Shown one piece after another: positions 26,856 to 35,475 of a stretch of DNA of 64,000 nt. A program made the position numbers and the translations under genes. The DNA comes from Candidatus Borkfalkia ceftriaxoniphila (GTDB lineage: Bacteria > Bacillota > Clostridia > Christensenellales > Borkfalkiaceae), in the NCBI RefSeq assembly GCF_004134775.1, contig NZ_SDOZ01000002.1, positions 124,001 through 188,000 on the forward strand, written 5' to 3'. Below the pieces are notes generated by a model, which saw nothing but the letters and a program-made list of their open reading frames with translations, did not search any database and had not been told where the DNA came from. The first letter of the stretch is position 1. Each line of letters starts with the position of its first letter.

Positions 26856-27632
26856 CTATCTCGCCTTCGCCGCTTTCGCGTTTTTCAAAAGGGAGCGCAC
26901 CTCTTCCATGCGTGAGCGCGCGCATTCGTAGCCCAGATCGTACATATTATCCTTGCGCAGAATATCCGTGGCGGCATAGCCTTCCAGCGCGGGCGTTAAA
27001 AGAATATCGCAGGCCGCGAAACCTTTTTGCCGGACGGGCACGATCTGCCCGCCCGCGGTCATAAAACGCGACGGCTTGTCCTCGGAATATTCCGAAAGCC
27101 CTACGCCGACGACGATATCCGCGCCCATTTCCCTTACGACATCGCCGGGCACGGCGTTGAAAAACGCGCCGTCCGCCAGCGGCGTGCCGTCGATCTCCAC
27201 CGCGCGGAAAAAGGGTGGCATGGCGCTCGACGCCATCAGCGAATCGATGAGGTTCCCGCCGCGAAGAACGACTTCCGCACCTTGGGAAACGTCGGTTGCG
27301 ACCGCCGCGAACGGAAGTTTCAACTCGTCGAACGCTTCCGTGCCCAGCGAATCGGACAAGAGCCGCCGAACGGGTGCAAAACTACCGCCGACCAAAAGGG
27401 AAACGGCAAGGTTTTTATAATCCAGTCTTTTCACGAGTTCCATGGTATCCGTGGAGGAATACCCCCGCGCATACATGGCTCCCACGATACTGCCGATGGA
27501 AGTGCCCGCCACGACGTCGAAAGAGATCCCCTCTTCTTCGAACGCGCGCAAAACTCCCAGATGCGCCATACCTTTCGCCCCGCCGCTTCCCAGCGCGAGG
27601 CCGATTTTTTTCTTCTTTTTCGTAAACATCAT
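26856..27632 (-). CDS. Patatin-like phospholipase (RssA/YchK family)
   Basis: A 258-residue cytoplasmic serine hydrolase. Oxyanion loop GSGGAKG (15-21), nucleophile Ser45 in GTSIG, and catalytic Asp in DGAFFN. Length and layout match bacterial patatins. The start (27632 or 27629, tandem ATGs) is chosen over a longer frame that runs into the ROK gene. Substrate unknown. Confidence 0.88.
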   Translation of the reverse strand: MMFTKKKKKIGLALGSGGAKGMAHLGVLRAFEEEGISFDVVAGTSIGSIVGAMYARGYSSTDTMELVKRLDYKNLAVSLLVGGSFAPVRRLLSDSLGTEAFDELKLPFAAVATDVSQGAEVVLRGGNLIDSLMASSAMPPFFRAVEIDGTPLADGAFFNAVPGDVVREMGADIVVGVGLSEYSEDKPSRFMTAGGQIVPVRQKGFAACDILLTPALEGYAATDILRKDNMYDLGYECARSRMEEVRSLLKNAKAAKAR

Positions 27633-27639
27633 GCTGTCT

Positions 27640-28593
27640 TTATCGTCCCATGGCGAGCGCCGCCGCGCCGTAGATCCCCGCGTCGTTGCCCAGTTTTGCG
27701 CGGGCGATGACGAGCGGAATGGTCTCGCCGTCCACATAAATGCGTTCGCCCACCCATCTTCTCAGCGGCTGTAAAAGATATTCGCCCTCGTTGCAGATCC
27801 CGCCGCCGATAATGACCGCCTGCGGACGCAGCAAATTTACCAGATTCGCGATGCCCTCGCCCAGATAGGAAATATAATTTTTGACGACTTTCGCGCCTGC
27901 GGGATCGTCCGCTTTCGCGGCGGAAAAGGCGGTGCGTCCGTCCACTTTATCGGGATCGCCGTCCACGAGTTCCCACATGACGCTGTCTTTGTGCTCAAAC
28001 ATGGCTTTTTTCGTATCGCGAATGAGCGCGGTAGCCGAGGCGTACTGTTCGAAACATCCGCGCCTGCCGCAGGGACACGGCACGCCGCCCGCCTCGATGA
28101 CCATATGTCCGGCCTCTGCGCCGCCGCAGTTTTCCATGAGTTTGCCGCCCGAAATAATGCCCGAGCCCACGCCCGTGCCGAGGGTGAGGAACATGCTGTC
28201 TGTATATTTTTTGGACGCGCCGAACTTCGCTTCGCCCAACGCCGCCGCGTTGGCGTCGTTTACAAGACGGACGGGAGCGCTCAGGCGTTGGGCGAGATCC
28301 CTGCCGATCGGTTTATCCGTCCAGCCGTAATTGCTCCAACGGATCACTACCCCGCCGTTCCCGTCTATCACGCCCGGAGAGGCGAGCCCTACGCCCTTTA
28401 AACGTTCCAAAGAGGCGCCCGCCGCAGCGAGCGTCTCTTTGGCTAATTGATACAATTTCGTAACGACCGTCACATATCCGTCGTCCTTGGAAGTCGCGGC
28501 CGTACATTTATAAAGGCATTGCCCCTTTTGATCGAACAGCCCCGCCTTGGCGCTCATGCCGCCCAGATCGAACCCCATGTACCAGTCAGTCAT
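27640..28593 (-). CDS. ROK-family sugar kinase (glucokinase-like)
   Basis: A 317-residue ROK kinase. Phosphate-binding DLGGMSAK, VNDANAAALGEAKFG with catalytic Asp, TLGTGVGSGII, and the zinc motif CPCGRRGCFEQYAS are all present. It most resembles Clostridial glucokinases. It lies 21 bases after rho and just before the patatin gene. Sugar specificity not determinable. Confidence 0.9.
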   Translation of the reverse strand: MTDWYMGFDLGGMSAKAGLFDQKGQCLYKCTAATSKDDGYVTVVTKLYQLAKETLAAAGASLERLKGVGLASPGVIDGNGGVVIRWSNYGWTDKPIGRDLAQRLSAPVRLVNDANAAALGEAKFGASKKYTDSMFLTLGTGVGSGIISGGKLMENCGGAEAGHMVIEAGGVPCPCGRRGCFEQYASATALIRDTKKAMFEHKDSVMWELVDGDPDKVDGRTAFSAAKADDPAGAKVVKNYISYLGEGIANLVNLLRPQAVIIGGGICNEGEYLLQPLRRWVGERIYVDGETIPLVIARAKLGNDAGIYGAAALAMGR

Positions 28594-28614
28594 AACAAAT
28601 CCCTCGAATCGGTT

Positions 28615-30048
28615 TTATTCCTGCGCGGCGAAACGCAGCAGGAATTCCTGATCGTCGTCCGTTTCCGCGAGCGTACGGTAAAACTCCGCGAGCGCACCGT
28701 CGTCAACGAGCGATTTTTTAACGCGCGCCATACAGTCCAACTCCGCTTCCGAAAGCAACGCGTCATCGTTATACGAGCGCGATCTTGCGAAATCGACGGG
28801 CGGAAATATCCTTTTTTCCCGAAGGGAGAGCGAAAGGCGCAGTTCCTTATTCGCGGCGCTTTTCAGTTCCTTATAAATATTCTGTATGCGGGCATCCTCT
28901 TCGTCCGTACGCATGGAGGCGACGATCGTCAGAGAACCGTTTTCCTCGAAATTGCGCGCAAGCGCATAAAAACGCTTGGCTTCCACGGAAGAAAACCACC
29001 GCTCGCCGTTTTCGTTGGTACGAGCACGCTCGGAGAAAGCGTTCACGAGGTCGGTCATGCCGTCCACGAATAAAATGACGTCGCGGCCGTATTCAGACTG
29101 GCGCTTGGCGTGCTCGAAAGCGAGCGTCGCAACCTGCATCTGTACCCTTTCCGGCATATCGAATGCCGTAAACAAAAGTTCTCCGTGACGGACGATCTTG
29201 CGGAACGCCGTCACTTCTTCGGGCCGCGCGGCGAGCAGCAGCACGATGACGTCGAGATTCGCGTCGCCTTGCGTGAGCGAAGATACCATCTGTTTTATGA
29301 GATAACTCTTGCCCGAGGAAGCGGGCCCCGATATGAGGACGCGCTGCCCTTTGCCGAGCGGGCTTAAAATATCCAGAGCGCGAAGCGGCGGCTCTTTTTT
29401 GCCTAAACGGACGATCTCGTTCGCAAAACAGGGCGTAAATTCTTCGAACCGCCGACGGGAACGCACTTCCTCGGGCAAAAGCGAATTGACGCTTTCCACC
29501 TGCGCGAGTTCGCCGCCGTCCGCATTGTCCCGCAGATATCCGCTCACTTTATCGCCGCGGCGAAGATCGTGCAGCGCGACGAGGTTTTTGGGGACGCTGA
29601 TGTCCGAAAAAATAGAGCCCTTGCGATTGTAGACGAGACAGAATTTACCCGACGCGGGATCGCTGTCGAGATAGCCCGACGCGAGATCGGAACCGTAGCC
29701 GAAACGCAAGGTATGGCCGCTGTCGCTCACGTGGATCCTTTCGTCCGAATCGGATTCGCGGTACGTTTCCTTTTCGCGGATCTGGTCGGTGAGAGAGCGG
29801 ATGTCTTCCAGCCATTTTTTATCGACCAACAGCGATTTCGTGGGCGCGCCCTTATTGCTTCTGGGCGAGGGTTCTTTCAGTCCCGCGCAGATATTGACGA
29901 TATAATCGATGTTTTCGTTTTTCGTCTTTGTGGTCGGGGAAGGCACGCCGATCTCGCGCGCGATGTTCCGCTCCTCATAGACGGAAAAGTTTTTCAGATA
30001 ATCGTACAGTTTCGCATATTTTTCCAACGGATTCTTACTCATAGCCAT
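28615..30048 (-). CDS. rho: Transcription termination factor Rho
   Basis: A 477-residue hexameric RNA helicase. An N-terminal SAP-like domain (IAREIGVPSPTTKTKNENI) is followed by the RNA-binding OB fold (GYGSDLASGYLDSDPASGKFCLVYNRKGSIFSDISVP). The ATPase domain has P-loop GPASSGKS, Walker B DVILFVDGMTDLVNAF and later Q-loop/R-loop regions. A second start (Met3, MSKNPLEKYAKL) is possible. A long non-conserved insert replaces the usual Rho linker. Confidence 0.9.
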   Translation of the reverse strand: MAMSKNPLEKYAKLYDYLKNFSVYEERNIAREIGVPSPTTKTKNENIDYIVNICAGLKEPSPRSNKGAPTKSLLVDKKWLEDIRSLTDQIREKETYRESDSDERIHVSDSGHTLRFGYGSDLASGYLDSDPASGKFCLVYNRKGSIFSDISVPKNLVALHDLRRGDKVSGYLRDNADGGELAQVESVNSLLPEEVRSRRRFEEFTPCFANEIVRLGKKEPPLRALDILSPLGKGQRVLISGPASSGKSYLIKQMVSSLTQGDANLDVIVLLLAARPEEVTAFRKIVRHGELLFTAFDMPERVQMQVATLAFEHAKRQSEYGRDVILFVDGMTDLVNAFSERARTNENGERWFSSVEAKRFYALARNFEENGSLTIVASMRTDEEDARIQNIYKELKSAANKELRLSLSLREKRIFPPVDFARSRSYNDDALLSEAELDCMARVKKSLVDDGALAEFYRTLAETDDDQEFLLRFAAQE

Positions 30049-30167
30049 TGCCCCTCTATCACGATATACCGGTTTCTGCGGATTTCGTCTTGTCCGCGCG
30101 GGACAAATTCCGACTCACTGCAAGAATGTCCCAAATAGTACAACTTCATACCTCTTTCTCCCGATGG

Positions 30168-30572
30168 TTATTTATTGAAATACGGGAGGACCGCGAAACG
30201 CATCGAATGTGCCGAACTTCCCCCTCCGATCCCAAGGGTGTATTCGACATTAATTTCGGCATGCGAGGGCGAACAATTTATTTGCATACTGTCCGTTCGA
30301 ACAGCCGCATGAATATTTCCGTAGGGCGTCTCGATGAAACACTCTGTCGGTTCGCCGACGCAAAAGCGCAACTCATAGGAAACCTCTCCCTTTCGCACGA
30401 TTCTCAAATCATTGCCCGTAAGCAATTCGAAAGAGGCGCCATCCGCTGTGAAATACAGGCGGCTACCCGATTTACGAAACTCGTATCCGCCTTTTCCGTC
30501 CAGCGTTTCTCCGCCGCCGTCCGATCGCGTCTCCAGCATAACGCGCACTCTCTTCATTCTGTTATCATTCAT
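30168..30572 (-). CDS. DUF1934 (YwiB-like) beta-barrel protein
   Basis: A 134-residue calycin-like small protein (DUF1934). Seen: TRSDGGGETLDGKGGYEFRKSGSRLYFTAD, CFIETPYGNI, NVEYTLGIGG. Bacillus YwiB is uncharacterised and often near argS or pyrG; here it precedes rho by 119 bases. Start at 30572 or Met6 at 30557. Confidence 0.75.
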   Translation of the reverse strand: MNDNRMKRVRVMLETRSDGGGETLDGKGGYEFRKSGSRLYFTADGASFELLTGNDLRIVRKGEVSYELRFCVGEPTECFIETPYGNIHAAVRTDSMQINCSPSHAEINVEYTLGIGGGSSAHSMRFAVLPYFNK

Positions 30573-30691
30573 CCTTGTTTTTACCGTGCAAAATCCGGTA
30601 TCCCGAATTTCAATTTATTCCATTATAACACATAAAACTACATTTGTAAATATTTTAACGATTTTTTACATTTGTGTCGGATAAAAAGACT

Positions 30692-31513
30692 TTATAGCCT
30701 TTTCTGTCTATCTAATTCCTCTTTTTTTAATCTTCCCGCCCGAAGGAGCGCTTCCAGTGCCTTATCGTCCCCCGCCGAGAGAGCGCGCTCGTACTCTCCC
30801 AATTCGGAAATGAGCAGGCGCAGTTCGTAAAGTATTTTTTCGCGGTTGGCGGAAAACAGATCCGTCCACAGTTTTTCGTCCACGCCCGCGATGCGCGTCA
30901 TGTCCTGAAAGGAACCGCCCGTATAGCCGCGGTAGCCATCCGCCGTCGGGCTCTTGACGTACGCGTTGCTCACGATATGCGCGAGTTGCGAGGTGTAGGC
31001 GATCTTCGCGTCGTGATAATCGCTGTCGCAGCGGATGACGCGGCCGAATCCCATAGAAACGCTGAGCGCGGCGATCGTTTCCGCAGCGGCCGGATCCGTC
31101 CGATCGTTTTCGACGAGGATCATGCTCGCGCCGCGAAAAAGCGAGGCGTCCGCATTGCGGATGCCAGATACTTCTTTTCCCGCCATCGGGTGACAGCCTA
31201 CGTAGCGGTAATCGCGCGGTTTATCTGAAACGGCGCGCTCGATCGCGCCTTTCACGCCGCATACGTCCGCGACGACGGCACCTTTTTTGAAGGAATTTTC
31301 CGTAAGAAAACGCACGGCCGCCTTGGGCGGGAGCGCAACGAATACGACGTCATACTCCATAAAATCGCGCGCGGCGCGCGCGATCATATTTTCCTGCAAG
31401 GCATAGGAAAGCACGTCTTCCCTGTCGAACCCGTCCGATTGTATGCCCGCGGTTTTGAGGGCGAGCGTCATCGAACCGCCGATGAGCCCCAATCCCGCTA
31501 TCATGATATTCAT
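30692..31513 (-). CDS. tyrA: Prephenate dehydrogenase
   Basis: A 273-residue NAD-dependent enzyme of tyrosine biosynthesis. Rossmann GLGLIGGSMTLALK at the N-terminus, ADVCGVKGAI, YVGCHPMAGKEVSG and a helical C-terminal dimer domain (GGSFQDMTRIAGVDEKLWTDLFSANRE) are present. GAGG precedes the ATG. No ACT domain, so feedback control by tyrosine through such a domain is absent. A terminator-like hairpin lies in its leader. Confidence 0.93.
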   Translation of the reverse strand: MNIMIAGLGLIGGSMTLALKTAGIQSDGFDREDVLSYALQENMIARAARDFMEYDVVFVALPPKAAVRFLTENSFKKGAVVADVCGVKGAIERAVSDKPRDYRYVGCHPMAGKEVSGIRNADASLFRGASMILVENDRTDPAAAETIAALSVSMGFGRVIRCDSDYHDAKIAYTSQLAHIVSNAYVKSPTADGYRGYTGGSFQDMTRIAGVDEKLWTDLFSANREKILYELRLLISELGEYERALSAGDDKALEALLRAGRLKKEELDRQKRL

Positions 31514-31530
31514 GCGACACCTCTTTTACG

Positions 31531-31609
31531 AAAAAAGGGGTTTGCCGCACGACAAAACCCCTCCACATTGATTTACATTATTATATAACAGCCACCCCGT
31601 TTCTGTCAA
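31531..31609 (-). promoter_or_regulatory. tyrA promoter with terminator-like hairpin in the leader
   Basis: On the minus strand TTGACA (31604-31609), an 18-base spacer and TATAAT (31580-31585) form a strong promoter. The transcript would begin near 31573. It would almost at once enter a hairpin (GGGGTTTTG ... CAAACCCC, 31537-31562) followed by six T residues (31531-31536). Only then comes the ribosome binding site and the tyrA ATG at 31513. This fits an attenuator. Confidence 0.65.
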
Positions 31610-31717
31610 GAGAATTTATTGAATTCGGAAAGCGAAGGCGCGCTTTTCACTCGACTTTTATTTTACTTTGTGCTAAAATATTGAAGAATAAGAACATTTT
31701 GGAGAGGTTAGAACGAC

Positions 31718-33469
31718 ATGGTTCAGTCCAGAACACATAACTGCAACGAGTTGAACGAGAAAAACGCGGGCGAACGCGTGCGCATCGTCGGTTGGATGCA
31801 AAATCTGCGCGAAGTAAGCAACAGTCTCGCGTTTCTCGTACTGCGGGATTTTTACGGAATTACCCAGGTGGTCGTCGAGGACGCCGAAACCTTGCAGAAG
31901 GTGCGCGCAGTCAAGAGAGAGAGCACGCTCGCGGTCGAAGGCACGGTGCGCCTGCGCAGCAGCGTCAATCCCAACATCCCCACGGGCAAGATCGAAGTCG
32001 TGCCCGACAGCGTGGAAGTGCTCGGGCTTTGCACGGAAAATCTTCCATTCGAGATCGAAAAGTCGCTGGAGGTTTCCGAGGACATGCGGCTTTCCTACCG
32101 CTTTTTAGATCTGCGCAATCCCAAAGTCAAAAATAAAATCATCATGCGCTCGAAGATCGTGGCGGCGCTCAGAGCGGCCATGACCGAGCAGGGCTTTATC
32201 GAGATCACAACACCCATTCTAACCTGCTCTTCGCCCGAAGGCGCGCGCGATTATCTCGTGCCCAGCCGTATCTATCCGGGGAAATTTTACGCGCTGCCGC
32301 AGGCGCCCCAGCAGTTCAAACAACTTTTGATGGCTTCGGGCTTCGACCGCTATTTCCAGATCGCGCCCTGTTTCCGCGACGAGGACGCGCGCGCAGACCG
32401 TTCCCCCGGCGAATTCTATCAACTGGATATGGAAATGGCGTTTGCGACGCAGGAGGACATTTTCGCGGTTCTGGAAGAAGTATTGCCCCCCATCTTTTCG
32501 AAATTCGGAAAGTATCCCGCCGCAAAAGGCCCTTTCCGTCGGATATCCTACCGCGAGGCGCTGGAAAAGTACGGTTCGGACAAACCCGATCTGCGCATCA
32601 AAGCGGTGTTAGAGGATCTGACGGATTTCAACGACGTCGGGTTTGCCCCCTTCGAAGGAAAGACGATCAAAGCGATCGTCGTGCCCGTATTCGATAAAAC
32701 GAGAAAGTTCATCGACACTCTCGCCGCGGATTTCGAAAAAAACACAGGAAGCAAAATGTTCTGGTGCAAACTGGACAACGGCGAACTGACGGGCGGCGTC
32801 GCGAAATTTCTGGCGCCCCGCAAGGACGAATTCATCGAAAAACTGCATCTCGCGAATGGCAGCGCCGTTTTTATGGTAGCGGAGAACGGCAATGCCGTCT
32901 ATAAACCCGCGGGCGTAATGCGCAATATGCTGGGCAACGCGATCGAGTCTTTATCGGAAAAAAACAAGTACGAGTTCTGTTGGATCGTGGACTTCCCCAT
33001 GTACGAGATCGGCGAAGAGAGCGGACAGTTGGAATTCTGCCACAACCCCTTCTCCATGCCCCAGGGCGGCATGGAAGCGCTGGAAAAGCAGAACCCGCTG
33101 GAAATCCTCGCATACCAATACGATCTCGTATGCAACGGCATAGAACTTTCTTCGGGCGCGGTGCGTAACCACTCCCCCGAGATCATGCTCAAAGCGTTCG
33201 ACATGGTGGGCCTCACGAAAGAGGACGTCATCGCCAAATTCCCCGCGCTGTATCACGCATTCTCGTTCGGCGCGCCCCCGCACGCGGGAATCGCCCCGGG
33301 CGTCGACCGCATGGTGATGATCTTGCTGGACGAACCCAATATCCGCGAGATCATACCCTTCCCCATGAATAAAAACGCAAAAGATTTGATGATGAACGCG
33401 CCCGCCGAAGTTTCGGAAAAACAGTTGGACGACGTGCATATCCGGATCAAACAAGAAAAGCAAGCGTAA
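31718..33469 (+). CDS. aspS: Aspartyl-tRNA synthetase
   Basis: A 583-residue class IIb synthetase of the bacterial type. N-terminal OB fold (VRIVGWMQNLREVSNSLAF), motif 2 (FQIAPCFRDEDARADR, SPGEFYQLDMEM), the GAD-type insertion (residues about 290-420) and motif 3 (GAPPHAGIAPGVDRMVMIL) are present. GGAGAGG precedes the ATG. The stop codon lies in the loop of the terminator hairpin. Confidence 0.97.
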   Translation: MVQSRTHNCNELNEKNAGERVRIVGWMQNLREVSNSLAFLVLRDFYGITQVVVEDAETLQKVRAVKRESTLAVEGTVRLRSSVNPNIPTGKIEVVPDSVEVLGLCTENLPFEIEKSLEVSEDMRLSYRFLDLRNPKVKNKIIMRSKIVAALRAAMTEQGFIEITTPILTCSSPEGARDYLVPSRIYPGKFYALPQAPQQFKQLLMASGFDRYFQIAPCFRDEDARADRSPGEFYQLDMEMAFATQEDIFAVLEEVLPPIFSKFGKYPAAKGPFRRISYREALEKYGSDKPDLRIKAVLEDLTDFNDVGFAPFEGKTIKAIVVPVFDKTRKFIDTLAADFEKNTGSKMFWCKLDNGELTGGVAKFLAPRKDEFIEKLHLANGSAVFMVAENGNAVYKPAGVMRNMLGNAIESLSEKNKYEFCWIVDFPMYEIGEESGQLEFCHNPFSMPQGGMEALEKQNPLEILAYQYDLVCNGIELSSGAVRNHSPEIMLKAFDMVGLTKEDVIAKFPALYHAFSFGAPPHAGIAPGVDRMVMILLDEPNIREIIPFPMNKNAKDLMMNAPAEVSEKQLDDVHIRIKQEKQA

Positions 33470-33482
33470 CGCTTGCTTTTTT
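33457..33482 (+). terminator. aspS terminator with the stop codon in its loop
   Basis: AAAGCAAGCG and its complement pair around TAA, which is the aspS stop codon itself, followed by a T-run. On the minus strand it also forms a hairpin ending the CmpB-type gene. Confidence 0.9.
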
Positions 33483-34131
33483 AATACAGATCGAAATGCA
33501 AACCCGTAACCGCAAAGTAAGTTACGTTGAACGCGAAGTCGCAGACGACGAGCACCGCGAGCACGATGGCGGCCACGGCGCGCGCTTTCGGAGAAAGTTT
33601 ACGTTCCAGAAATTGCAGGAACGGCCAGAGCGTGCACATACCTACGGTGATCAGCACGCCCCATAAAAGCGAAAAATCCAGACATATGATGTCCATGAAC
33701 GTATGGTCGAAATTTTTATAACTCCAGAGCGGTATACCTAGCCCTTTCATAAAAATCAACCCCACGATCAGTTCTAATAAAGTGGAAAGAACCGTGACCG
33801 CGACAAAATAGACCGCCACCGACAGCGCGGCTGCGCCGATCCTGCGGACGAGGGAGGGCGTTTCTCCCCTGCATTTTTGATACAGTTTCCCCATATTCCC
33901 CGCAAAAGGCGTGCCGAGCGCAAACCAGATCACCACGACGATAGAGCCGTAGAGATAGCAGAACGGGAGCGTGAGCATACCCCGATCCTGCGGTTCCCAC
34001 AAGATCACAAAACTCATCGTTTCGAACAGCCAGCCGAAAAACGCCACCGCCGAAGCGAGCAGAAAATAGCGGCTTATAAATTGGAGTGCGGGACTTTCGA
34101 GCCTGCCCGCGGGGTCAGAGCGATTTACCAT
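33481..34131 (-). CDS. CmpB-type membrane protein (PF06541-like)
   Basis: A 216-residue polytopic membrane protein with about five TM segments. GWLFET near the N-terminus, followed by GMLTLPFCYLYGS, resembles the putative ABC-transporter-type CmpB family (PF06541). Function unknown. The start at 34131 (MVNRSD) is preferred to the upstream Met because a promoter with -10 TATACT lies only 7 bases before it, so an upstream start would not be transcribed. This makes the mRNA nearly leaderless. Confidence 0.75.
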   Translation of the reverse strand: MVNRSDPAGRLESPALQFISRYFLLASAVAFFGWLFETMSFVILWEPQDRGMLTLPFCYLYGSIVVVIWFALGTPFAGNMGKLYQKCRGETPSLVRRIGAAALSVAVYFVAVTVLSTLLELIVGLIFMKGLGIPLWSYKNFDHTFMDIICLDFSLLWGVLITVGMCTLWPFLQFLERKLSPKARAVAAIVLAVLVVCDFAFNVTYFAVTGLHFDLY

Positions 34132-34138
34132 TTGATTT

Positions 34139-34167
34139 AGTATAGCATAAAAATTATTGCGCGTCAA
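34139..34167 (-). promoter_or_regulatory. Promoter producing a near-leaderless mRNA
   Basis: On the minus strand TTGACG (34162-34167), 17-base spacer, TATACT (34139-34144). Expected transcription start is about 34132, next to the ATG at 34131; no ribosome binding site precedes that ATG. Confidence 0.65.
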
Positions 34168-34170
34168 TAA

Positions 34171-34410
34171 CTAATTTATACGCAAATATGATATGCGGAA
34201 TTGTTCTTCGCGGTCTTTGGTCAATCTTCGGGGTGAAGATAGCGGAATTTCGAATGCAGTTCCACCTGCGCCGTACCAAATCACTTTACCGTTCTTGCGG
34301 GCGTCCAGACGGGCAAACCCGCTGGGAATCGTGCGCAGCAGATTTTCACGCTCGATGTCTTTTTTCGCCAATTTGTATTCGGTACTGTACATATCGTGTT
34401 GTATTCCCAT
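34171..34410 (-). CDS. Hypothetical small protein
   Basis: A 79-residue open frame with no recognised domain. It contains a charged N-terminal half and a segment VIWYGAGGTAFEIPLSSP. A GGAAG-like site is weakly placed upstream. No neighbour on the same strand indicates a role. It could be a chance frame. Confidence 0.35.
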   Translation of the reverse strand: MGIQHDMYSTEYKLAKKDIERENLLRTIPSGFARLDARKNGKVIWYGAGGTAFEIPLSSPRRLTKDREEQFRISYLRIN

Positions 34411-34770
34411 TCGTAAAACTTATCTTCCGTTAAAAACCGATTGGCAAAAAGGGCAGGGAGAATCTCTGCCCTGTATCACCTCATAGCATTTTCGCCCGAT
34501 CACGTCATCTTTTTCTTTTCCCAAAAAACAGCCTTTCAGTCGGGCTGATTTACGGGCGCCGATTTATGCCCGTCCCAACACGATCATTTTTGCAGCGTAC
34601 GTGCCTTCGCAAGAAATTATATTTTAGTTTCCATCCAAATATTGACAAAACCAAAATAGTATGATATAATCTTAATTAAGAATAAATATTATTAAGGATT
34701 AAATCGTGATAAATATGATTCCCGCGGAAATTCCCCCTTTCCGTAAATATAAAAATACAGGAGAAAATTC
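34411..34770. other. Gene-free stretch between a small frame and the queD-like gene
   Basis: No supportable gene is seen in these 360 bases. Two short inverted repeats are present: GGGCAG/CTGCCC near 34450-34470 and ACGGGC/GCCCGT near 34552-34575. A TTGACA (34642-34647) and a TATAAT (34675-34680) occur but are 27 bases apart, too far for one promoter. No preQ1 riboswitch pattern was recognised. Confidence 0.6.
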
Positions 34771-35337
34771 ATGAAAAGTTTTACGACAATACAACTGCAA
34801 TACGCGCACAGATTCTATGGCTTTAAAGGCGAAGCACAGTATTTGCACGGACACACGGGCATTTTGACGATCGAGGTTGCGGATACGATCGAAAACGGAG
34901 TGAACATGGTGTTCCCTTGCAACGAGATCTATAAAACCGCTTGGGAAGTTCTGCAAAACTTCGATCACGCTCTCATTTTGAGAGAAGACGATCCTCTGCT
35001 TCCCGCCGTTCTCAAAGTTTACGACGAGCAAGGTATCCGCGGCGGCGCGCCGACCAACAAGCAAAAAGGCCCTGCGTTCAAGACCGCGCTTGCCACGGCG
35101 TATCCCGAATGCCGGCTGGTCGTCACAAAAGAAACCATGACCGTCGAGGGCATGATCAAAATGGTTTACGAACTGTTAAAAGATAAACTCAACATCGCGA
35201 AAATCACCTTTACCAGCGGCGTAAACGGCGCTTCCGAAGAGTTTACCCCCGATAAAAGTATAGACCGCTGCCCTCTTTGCGGAATTGCCCTGAACGAAAA
35301 CGGCGTTTGCCCCAAATGCGGCTATAAAAAAAGATAA
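34771..35337 (+). CDS. QueD-like 6-pyruvoyl tetrahydropterin synthase with C-terminal zinc ribbon
   Basis: A 188-residue T-fold protein of the PTPS/QueD family. Zinc-ligand motifs YAHRFYG (His) and LHGHTG (HxH) are present; the family acts on dihydroneopterin triphosphate in queuosine or pterin pathways. An added C-terminal ribbon of about 28 residues (CPLCG ... CPKCGYKK) is unusual for QueD. AGGAG precedes the ATG. It stands alone, with no other queuosine genes nearby. Confidence 0.78.
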   Translation: MKSFTTIQLQYAHRFYGFKGEAQYLHGHTGILTIEVADTIENGVNMVFPCNEIYKTAWEVLQNFDHALILREDDPLLPAVLKVYDEQGIRGGAPTNKQKGPAFKTALATAYPECRLVVTKETMTVEGMIKMVYELLKDKLNIAKITFTSGVNGASEEFTPDKSIDRCPLCGIALNENGVCPKCGYKKR

Positions 35338-35349
35338 TGAAAAGAATAC

Positions 35350-35386
35350 CCATCCGCCTCAGGGGAATACGGATGGTTGTTTTATT
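35350..35386 (+). terminator. Terminator after queD-like gene
   Basis: CCATCCG pairs with CGGATGG, followed by TTGTTTTATTTT. Confidence 0.8.
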
Positions 35387-35409
35387 TTAACCGTGAATCG
35401 AATAATTAT

Positions 35410-35445
35410 AAAAAGCGGGAACTTGATTGCAAGTTCCCGCTTTTT
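35410..35445 (-). terminator. Terminator of the ABC exporter operon
   Basis: AAAAAGCGGGAACTTG and its complement form a perfect long stem with a 4-base loop and T-run, 30 bases past the second ABC gene. Confidence 0.92.
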
Positions 35446-35475
35446 AACTTTATCCGGCTGCGTTTCAAATTCGTC

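Noticed and set aside
31513..31717. T-box riboswitch upstream of tyrA
   Set aside because: The space between promoter and hairpin is far too short and no T-box consensus is present.
34411..34770. preQ1 or other riboswitch upstream of the QueD-like gene
   Set aside because: No recognisable aptamer pattern; only two short inverted repeats.
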